The translations under genes were made by a program, and so were the position numbers. A stretch of 64,000 nt of DNA from a virus, in IMG/VR virus record IMGVR_UViG_3300010354_000067, positions 1 to 64,000 of that record. One strand, 5' to 3'. The notes under the pieces are model-generated. The model saw only the letters and a list, made by a program, of their open reading frames with translations, was not told the DNA's origin and did no database searches. Below are positions 59,305 through 64,000 of this stretch, piece after piece; position 1 is the first letter of the stretch, and every line of letters begins with the position of its first letter.

Positions 59305-59334
59305 TTGACAAAGGCGTACCATTTTTGGTACACT
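59305..59334 (+). promoter_or_regulatory. Sigma70-type promoter for the HAD gene
   Basis: TTGACA, 18-nt spacer, TGG-TACACT. A GTACCA/TGGTAC inverted repeat (59316-59331) overlaps the -10. TTGACA overlaps the end of tRNA-Asn. Confidence 0.65.
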
Positions 59335-59373
59335 ATTGACACGGAAACTGGCGCACTGAGTTACGGAGAATGT

Positions 59374-59838
59374 ATGAAGCAGACAGCCGTCATATTTGAT
59401 ATGGACGGTACTCTTGCAGATGTGTCATCTATTAGGCATCACCTAAAGTTTTATGATGATACAAAGCGCAGAGTTATCAAGCACTTTGATAAGTTTCATG
59501 ATGAGTCTGTCAATGTACCCCCGCACTCTCATGTAGTGAGTGCAGCGCAGGTAGCGCATATGCTAGGCCATGCTGTGCTTATCGTTACTGCACGCAAGCA
59601 CATGTGGCGTCACCATACTGCATGGTGGCTTGCAATGCATAGCGTTCCTAGCGATGCGCTATTCATGCGGGGTAATGAGGATAATAGAAAAGATTATGAG
59701 GTAAAGAAAGACATACTTGACACAATTCGTCAAGCATATAATGTAATACATGCATGGGACGACAATCCTTCTATCATCAAACTATGGACAGAAGAGGGAA
59801 TTCCATGTACAATTGTGGAGGGATGGGATCATGGCTAG
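59374..59838 (+). CDS. HAD-superfamily phosphatase
   Basis: 154 residues from ATG 59374 (GGAG site). VIFDMDGTLADVS near 6-18 is HAD motif I; VLIVTARKHMWRHHTAWWL near 68-86 carries motif II Thr; YEVKKDIL supplies the Lys; HAWDDNPSIIKLW near 126-138 is motif IV. Similar to the phosphatase half of T4 polynucleotide kinase, so 3'-phosphate or nucleotide dephosphorylation is possible. Confidence 0.78.
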   Translation: MKQTAVIFDMDGTLADVSSIRHHLKFYDDTKRRVIKHFDKFHDESVNVPPHSHVVSAAQVAHMLGHAVLIVTARKHMWRHHTAWWLAMHSVPSDALFMRGNEDNRKDYEVKKDILDTIRQAYNVIHAWDDNPSIIKLWTEEGIPCTIVEGWDHG

Positions 59839-59986
59839 AAAGAAAGAGAGCCATGTCCCAGACCCTACACCAGATAGGCAACTAGAGCACCCATCTGGAT
59901 GGTGTATAACTGGACACCATGATGGATGCAAGTATCAATTTGATCATGGTAAGTGTGGATGTATTTGTCATAAGGAGAAGAAATGA
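59831..59986 (+). CDS. Small His/Cys-rich protein
   Basis: 51 residues. SGWCITGHHDGCKYQFDHGK then CGCICHKEKK: five Cys and several His that could bind metal. Overlaps the HAD stop and the next ATG. Confidence 0.6.
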   Translation: MARKKESHVPDPTPDRQLEHPSGWCITGHHDGCKYQFDHGKCGCICHKEKK

Positions 59987-60219
59987 GCAAGTCTAAGTAT
60001 GGAAATAGTAATCTTTATATGACTACCCGCGAGTTTGCGGATCTAGTTATTGAGGTTCTACATGAGCAGAATTATTTTAAGAAGGATGATACTGCTCATC
60101 CAGGCGACATTTGTTTTGCTTTCTCTACTATTTCTGAGACTATTGGCGCAGCAATGTCTTGGGCTATTCAGCAGGAGGCAAAGGTGGTTACAGATAAGAA
60201 GAACGCTGGATATCTTTAA
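59983..60219 (+). CDS. Small protein of unknown function
   Basis: 78 residues: MTTREFADLVIEVLHEQNYF and FSTISETIGAAMSWAIQQEA, helical. Coupled to both neighbours (ATGA, TAATG). AAGGAG upstream. Confidence 0.6.
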   Translation: MSKSKYGNSNLYMTTREFADLVIEVLHEQNYFKKDDTAHPGDICFAFSTISETIGAAMSWAIQQEAKVVTDKKNAGYL

Positions 60220-60398
60220 TGCCAACCTATACATACATTTGTGCAATGTGCGGTCAATTTGATTGGATTCATCCAATGAATGAAGACTTGCTATATTGTC
60301 CTAAATGTGGAATACCTGACTTCAAGAAGGTATTTGGAAATGTAGGAATATCGTTTAAGGGTTCTGGATTTTATTCTACGGATAGTAAGGGCAAGTAA
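60219..60398 (+). CDS. FmdB-like zinc-ribbon protein
   Basis: 59 residues. CAMCGQ near 8-13 and CPKCGI near 27-32 form the zinc ribbon; the C-terminal GISFKGSGFYSTDSKGK is the FmdB/CxxC-CxxC-SSSS signature. These are putative regulatory proteins. TAATG overlaps on both sides. Confidence 0.78.
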   Translation: MPTYTYICAMCGQFDWIHPMNEDLLYCPKCGIPDFKKVFGNVGISFKGSGFYSTDSKGK

Positions 60399-61447
60399 TG
60401 CAAAAATATATCGATACCGCTCTTTGTTTTGACGATATCCTTCTTGTTCCACAGAGAAGTTCAGTTTCATCACGGCATTCAGTAGATACAAAAATGATTA
60501 TTGGAAGTGGCAAGAGGGCTATCAGTCTTGATCTTCCCGTTGTTGCTGCACCTATGGATACCGTTTGTGATATTGAAATGTGCATTGCTATGGCTAACGC
60601 AGGAGGATTGGGAATCCTTCATAGATATATGACATATGAAGAGCAGGTAAAAAAGGCCAAGACGCTTGCTGATGCAGAGTTTGGATTTGGCGTTGCAATT
60701 GCATCTAACAATGGTTTTCTTGAGCAGGCTCAGGCACTTTATTACGCAGGAGTGAGAATGCTTCTTGTTGATACGGCAAATGGGCACGGCAAGTATGCCA
60801 TCAATGCGGTCAAGGCCTTGAGAGATAAGTTTGACGATGTACATATTATGGCAGGGAATGTAGCAACTGCTGACGGATTTGCTCGTCTTGCAGAGGCAGG
60901 AGCAGACTCTGTTCGTGTTGGAATTGGCGGCGGTAGCGCATGTACTACTCGTATTGTAAGTGGTCATGGAGTTCCTACACTGGCATCTATTATGGACTGT
61001 GATGCATGGCTAGAAAACTTTGGCTCAAATGGAATCGATACTTGTTCAATCGTTGCTGATGGCGGAATTAGAAACTCAGGCGATATGGTCAAGGCATTTG
61101 CTGCTGGAGCACATGCAGTCATGATAGGATCTATGCTTGCTGGAACAGATGAGTCTCCTGGCACGGTCTTTATCAATGAGCAAGGCCAGCATGTTAAGGC
61201 CTTTCGTGGAATGGCTTCACGAGAGGCACAAAAGGATGCTACAGGCAATGTAAGCGTAGCGGAGGGAATTAGCACAACAATTCCCTACAAGGGATCTGTT
61301 AAAAACATTATTGATGAAATTCGTGGCGGCATAGGAAGTGGCTGCTCATACTCAGGAGTTTATAATCTATTTGAACTATCTTCTTTTGCAAAGTATGTCA
61401 AGGTAACTCACGCATCTCTCAATGAGTCTAAGCCTCACGCACAATAG
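60398..61447 (+). CDS. IMP dehydrogenase / GMP reductase-like enzyme
   Basis: 349 residues, TIM barrel without the CBS pair of cellular [22 protein letters not shown] at the start, [15 protein letters not shown] near 127-141, [20 protein letters not shown] near 173-192 with the catalytic Cys, [20 protein letters not shown] near 214-233, [10 protein letters not shown] near 268 and a flap [11 protein letters not shown] near 288. It converts IMP to XMP, or GMP to IMP if a reductase. The presence of a Thr after the loop Cys and the EG..PYKG flap resemble IMPDH. It would raise guanine nucleotide supply. Confidence 0.82.
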   Translation: MQKYIDTALCFDDILLVPQRSSVSSRHSVDTKMIIGSGKRAISLDLPVVAAPMDTVCDIEMCIAMANAGGLGILHRYMTYEEQVKKAKTLADAEFGFGVAIASNNGFLEQAQALYYAGVRMLLVDTANGHGKYAINAVKALRDKFDDVHIMAGNVATADGFARLAEAGADSVRVGIGGGSACTTRIVSGHGVPTLASIMDCDAWLENFGSNGIDTCSIVADGGIRNSGDMVKAFAAGAHAVMIGSMLAGTDESPGTVFINEQGQHVKAFRGMASREAQKDATGNVSVAEGISTTIPYKGSVKNIIDEIRGGIGSGCSYSGVYNLFELSSFAKYVKVTHASLNESKPHAQ

Positions 61448-61456
61448 GAGTTAATA

Positions 61457-62530
61457 ATGAACGAGTGGAAGCCTCTTAGTCGCAAGGATCAGCCTAAGGT
61501 GAGCAATGTTGAGATGGACAGCATTACCTCTCAACTTATTCTTCCTTTTGATTATGAATCAGATGGGCTTGAAAGTTTTTATCCTTATGACATTCCTGCT
61601 GATCTACCAGATCAGTGGGGCATTGGCGTTATTGTAGGAGCAAGTGGCACTGGCAAGTCTACGCTGTTGCAAGAATTCGGTACATATGAAAAAGTACAGT
61701 GGAATCATAACATGTCTATTGCATCCCATTTTGGCAGCGCAGAAGAGGCGAGCGAATTGCTAGCAGCAGCAGGACTTATGAGTGTGCCAGAATGGATTAA
61801 GCCATATGATGTATTATCTACAGGTCAGAAATTTAGGGCTGACCTAGCGAGGAGTATTAAAAATAATGCTGTTATTGATGAGTTTACTTCTGTTGTTGAT
61901 CGTAACGTTGCTAAGGCTGCTTCTACTGCACTATCACGATACGTCCGTAAAAACGGCGTTAGAAATATTGTGGTGGCTACTTGCCATAGGGACGTTCTTG
62001 AATTTCTGGAGCCTGATTGGGTCATAGATACTGATAAGGGTGCTTGGTCTATCTCTAAGGAGTGGCAAAGGCGACCTCAACTGGATCTCACAATTTATCC
62101 GTGCGACTACACCCTTTGGGGCTACTTCGCTCCATATCACTACCTCACAGGAAACATCAACAGATCAGCACATTGTTATGTTGGGATCTGGGAAGGACAA
62201 TTAGTTGCGTTTAATTCATGTATCACAGCACCGAACGGTAATTACAAGAACGCTTATCGCGGTCACCGTCTTGTCGTGCATCCTGACTATCAGGGGTTTG
62301 GTTTTGGCCCAAAGATCAGCGAGGCGGTAGCACAACATTATGTGGACAATGGCAAGCGTTACTTTGCAAAGACTGCCCATCCTAGGCTCGGGGGGTACAG
62401 GGATAGCAGCCCTCTGTGGAAGCCTACTAGCAAGAATCATATGAAGCGTAAGGATGGTGCAGGAAATACGCGATGGGAAATCAATCCAGATAGATGGACA
62501 TTTTCTCATGAGTATATTGGCACGGTATAA
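61457..62530 (+). CDS. ABC-type ATPase fused to a GNAT acetyltransferase (COG2401-like)
   Basis: 357 residues. ATPase half: Walker A VGASGTGKSTLL near 60-71, signature variant LSTGQKFRADLARS near 120-133, Walker B AVIDEFTSVVD near 137-147, and switch His ATCHRD near 173-178. GNAT half from about 205: CYVGIWEGQLVAFNSCITA, LVVHPDYQGFGFGPKISEAV (acetyl-CoA pyrophosphate loop, GFGFG) near 270-289, then YFAKTAHPRLGGYRDS. No membrane partner is encoded, so it is not a transporter. COG2401 proteins have this layout and no settled function. Starts 10 nt after the IMPDH-like stop, after a GGAG site. Confidence 0.8.
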   Translation: MNEWKPLSRKDQPKVSNVEMDSITSQLILPFDYESDGLESFYPYDIPADLPDQWGIGVIVGASGTGKSTLLQEFGTYEKVQWNHNMSIASHFGSAEEASELLAAAGLMSVPEWIKPYDVLSTGQKFRADLARSIKNNAVIDEFTSVVDRNVAKAASTALSRYVRKNGVRNIVVATCHRDVLEFLEPDWVIDTDKGAWSISKEWQRRPQLDLTIYPCDYTLWGYFAPYHYLTGNINRSAHCYVGIWEGQLVAFNSCITAPNGNYKNAYRGHRLVVHPDYQGFGFGPKISEAVAQHYVDNGKRYFAKTAHPRLGGYRDSSPLWKPTSKNHMKRKDGAGNTRWEINPDRWTFSHEYIGTV

Positions 62531-62531
62531 T

Positions 62532-62747
62532 ATGAGAGTCAATGTATTTCGACAACCATCCATGGAGCCATTCGTGGCTCACATGAGAATAATGTATGAG
62601 GAAAACATGAGAAAAGATACCGAACCATACTGGAGAGAAAGAATATCAAAAGAAATACTGTGGGCATGTGAGCACAGTATTGAGCCATGTATTGAATGTG
62701 AAGAACTGTCTTATTTTATTAAGAATGGATTGAGAAATGCCTCATGA
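62532..62747 (+). CDS. Small protein of unknown function
   Basis: 71 residues starting ATG 62532, 1 nt after the preceding stop and directly after a TATAAT that forms part of it. YWRERISKEILWACEHSIEP then CIECEELSYFI. CxxC present. Overlaps the next gene. Confidence 0.55.
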   Translation: MRVNVFRQPSMEPFVAHMRIMYEENMRKDTEPYWRERISKEILWACEHSIEPCIECEELSYFIKNGLRNAS

Positions 62748-62925
62748 GAAGTTTTGTAAATCATACTATCCAGATCTAATAAAGATTGAAGACTGCAACT
62801 GGTGTGACTCACTTAGTAAGTTACGGGTTGACATAGCAAATGACGTTGCGCTATACTTTAGTCGCCACCCACAATTTGCAAAAGTGCATACAGACTTTAT
62901 TAATAAACTTATCCTAGGAGAATGA
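62737..62925 (+). CDS. Small Cys-containing protein
   Basis: 62 residues: KFCKSYYPDLIKIEDCNWCD has three Cys, followed by a helix with DIANDVALYFSRHPQFAKVH. Not recognised. Confidence 0.55.
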   Translation: MPHEKFCKSYYPDLIKIEDCNWCDSLSKLRVDIANDVALYFSRHPQFAKVHTDFINKLILGE

Positions 62926-62926
62926 A

Positions 62927-63073
62927 ATGTTGATTGATCTTGACACGGAGCAGTGGAAGTATATTCATGATGTAATGACAAAAAGCCTGAATAACAATAC
63001 TGAAATATTGTCAATTGATGACAAGATAATGCACAACGAGATTGTTCGTCGTATTAAAAGTAGACTTAAGTAA
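62927..63073 (+). CDS. Small helical protein
   Basis: 48 residues: DTEQWKYIHDVMTKSLNNNT and HNEIVRRIKSRLK. AGGAG site. Not recognised. Confidence 0.55.
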   Translation: MLIDLDTEQWKYIHDVMTKSLNNNTEILSIDDKIMHNEIVRRIKSRLK

Positions 63074-63088
63074 GATTGGAAATAGAGC

Positions 63089-63256
63089 ATGAATCCACAG
63101 CAGGAAGATATCGAGCGCAAGGAATGGGAGGCACACAAGATGGTCTGTCTCGCAAAGAACCAGTGTCCATATTCTGGACTAGACGGTCCTGAATGTAAGT
63201 CTTGGCTTTGTGATTGTTTTGAGTTTGAAGATATTTGGGGAGTGAGCCAAAAGTGA
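63089..63256 (+). CDS. Small Cys-rich protein
   Basis: 55 residues with five Cys: MVCLAKNQCPYSG and ECKSWLCDCFEFED. Metal binding is likely. The stop overlaps the next GTG (GTGA). Confidence 0.55.
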   Translation: MNPQQEDIERKEWEAHKMVCLAKNQCPYSGLDGPECKSWLCDCFEFEDIWGVSQK

Positions 63257-63444
63257 AGGGTCATGACGGACTGTGCCCAACACCAAATCCTACAATGTTT
63301 GATCGTAAGCATTGTGCATATTGCAATTTGATTGATACTGTTCGTGAGCATTATCGTGAGAAGGGCAAGGGCAGCAAGACATATGAAGAAGGCTATCATG
63401 ATGGATGGTCTGCTGCTATTGACAAACTTAAAGAGTTGGCGTAA
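63253..63444 (+). CDS. Small zinc-binding-type protein
   Basis: 63 residues from GTG 63253. GLCPTPNPTMFDRKHCAYCN (C and CxxC) and a C-terminal helix YEEGYHDGWSAAIDKLKELA. The helix is typical of small phage proteins of unknown role. Confidence 0.55.
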   Translation: MKGHDGLCPTPNPTMFDRKHCAYCNLIDTVREHYREKGKGSKTYEEGYHDGWSAAIDKLKELA

Positions 63445-63445
63445 A

Positions 63446-63592
63446 ATGGATGCCGTTGCGCTAGTAAGGCGTGATGACTTCTACGATATTCTTATCAATA
63501 ATAAGAAGGTAGGGTCTGGCTTTTGGCGGTGGGTAGACACAGCCTATTATTTCTATCGTCTAGAAGGAATGGAAGTAAAAATCTATGAGTGA
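63446..63592 (+). CDS. Small protein of unknown function
   Basis: 48 residues: DAVALVRRDDFYDILINNKK and WRWVDTAYYFYRLEG. No strong ribosome site; follows the previous stop by 1 nt. Overlaps the next gene by 8 nt. Confidence 0.5.
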   Translation: MDAVALVRRDDFYDILINNKKVGSGFWRWVDTAYYFYRLEGMEVKIYE

Positions 63593-63836
63593 TTACAACG
63601 AACTGCCTCTTTACCTTGATGAAACTGGAGAAAAGACTACTGTAGATATGTGGGTATATACAGAGCCAAATAAGTTCTTCATTATCAATGATGTTAATAA
63701 TAATCCAGTTTGCTATCAAGGATGGTGGACGATTCCATTCATTCAATACAATCGTTACGCTACCGTACACATTGAAGCGTCTAAGGTAATGTATTTCGTA
63801 ACGATAGACAATAAAAAGGTAGAAGATTATGATTAA
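63585..63836 (+). CDS. Small beta protein of unknown function
   Basis: 83 residues: LYLDETGEKTTVDMWVYTEP and WWTIPFIQYNRYATVHIEAS. Starts in the end of the preceding gene and ends in the next start (ATGA type). Confidence 0.55.
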   Translation: MSDYNELPLYLDETGEKTTVDMWVYTEPNKFFIINDVNNNPVCYQGWWTIPFIQYNRYATVHIEASKVMYFVTIDNKKVEDYD

Positions 63837-63918
63837 AGTCCAGCCTAATAGGTCTAAGCGGGAATCTATTCAGCGTACCGAAAGTGGTACGGTTGTGCCA
63901 ACACGGGAGAAGCAATGA
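63829..63918 (+). CDS. Very small basic ORF
   Basis: 29 residues: KVQPNRSKRESIQRTESGTV plus a short tail. Chained by overlaps to both neighbours, which is the main support. A CGTACC/GGTACG hairpin lies inside it near 63874-63891. Confidence 0.4.
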   Translation: MIKVQPNRSKRESIQRTESGTVVPTREKQ

Positions 63919-64000
63919 CTAATGTAAAATGTTGGAACTGTGGCAACGATTTTGAGCATGTAAGTTCGGCGCGAAAAACAGAGACACGCGGCCAATCTAT
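63915..64000 (+). CDS. Zinc-ribbon-type ORF, cut by the window end
   Basis: Partial, 28 codons visible: TNVKCWNCGNDFEHVSSARK. One CxxC pair seen; the second would lie beyond the window. ATGA overlap with the previous ORF. Confidence 0.55.
   Translation, partial: MTNVKCWNCGNDFEHVSSARKTETRGQS

Noticed and set aside
60398-61447. Z-genome (2-aminoadenine) pathway
   Set aside because: An IMPDH-like gene alone does not support it; no PurZ/PurA-like gene is visible in the window.
1-64000. CRISPR array or insertion sequence
   Set aside because: No regularly spaced direct repeats and no transposase-like ORF were seen on either strand.

Overview
The window is a contiguous stretch of a double-stranded DNA tailed phage genome with siphovirus-type morphology genes. 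An actinobacterial host is the best guess: it encodes a WhiB-family Fe-S protein, a DUF7455-like protein and a short zinc ribbon beginning MLDARGIPTREC that I know mainly from actinophages. Base composition is AT-rich for an actinophage, so a low-GC actinobacterium (for example a freshwater planktonic lineage) is plausible, but that is inference. No integrase, excisionase-recombinase pair or immunity repressor is visible, so nothing argues for a temperate lifestyle.

Layout. 0.1-2.1 kb: class II (B12-dependent) ribonucleotide reductase. 2.1-30.8 kb: virion genes in order: a large LamG-like protein, small pre-portal protein, portal, capsid maturation protease with an in-frame nested scaffold, major capsid protein, four head-tail joining proteins, major tail protein, tail chaperones joined by a -1 frameshift at a GGGAAAC site, a 2367-residue tape measure, distal tail and hub proteins and tail fibre-like proteins. 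30.8-43.9 kb: replication and recombination: DnaB-type helicase, DnaG-type primase, gp32-like ssDNA-binding protein, DnaE-type polymerase, MazG-like hydrolase, RecA, Hjc-like nuclease, Cas4/RecB-like nuclease, RuvC-like resolvase and small zinc and HTH proteins, interrupted by two structural-looking genes. 43.9-49.7 kb: HNH protein, secreted transglycosylase, small and large terminase, holin candidate, a tRNA and an M15-like endolysin. 49.7-54.5 kb: small accessory genes including a dCMP deaminase, WhiB, a glycosyltransferase and a pyrimidine-dimer glycosylase-like protein. 54.5-55.9 kb: eight tRNA genes. 55.9-59.2 kb: the only minus-strand block, three glycosyltransferases and an FkbM methyltransferase, lying between tRNA-Leu and tRNA-Asn. 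59.2-64 kb: HAD phosphatase, IMP dehydrogenase-like enzyme, an ABC-ATPase fused to a GNAT acetyltransferase (COG2401-like) and many tiny, often Cys-rich ORFs; the last is cut by the window end.

Expression logic. Genes are packed with ATGA/TAATG overlaps. Promoters are sigma70-like, mostly extended -10 (TGN-TATAAT). Several sit directly behind hairpin terminators, so one transcription unit ends where the next starts. In at least six cases the -10 hexamer is followed by 6-8 nt and then the start codon, which predicts leaderless mRNAs. Others have long leaders with Shine-Dalgarno sites. Nucleotide-supply genes (ribonucleotide reductase, dCMP deaminase, MazG, IMPDH) would feed the phage polymerase. 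The glycosyltransferase block may decorate the virion or the host surface.

All functional calls are from reading the protein sequences; no database search or folding calculation was run.
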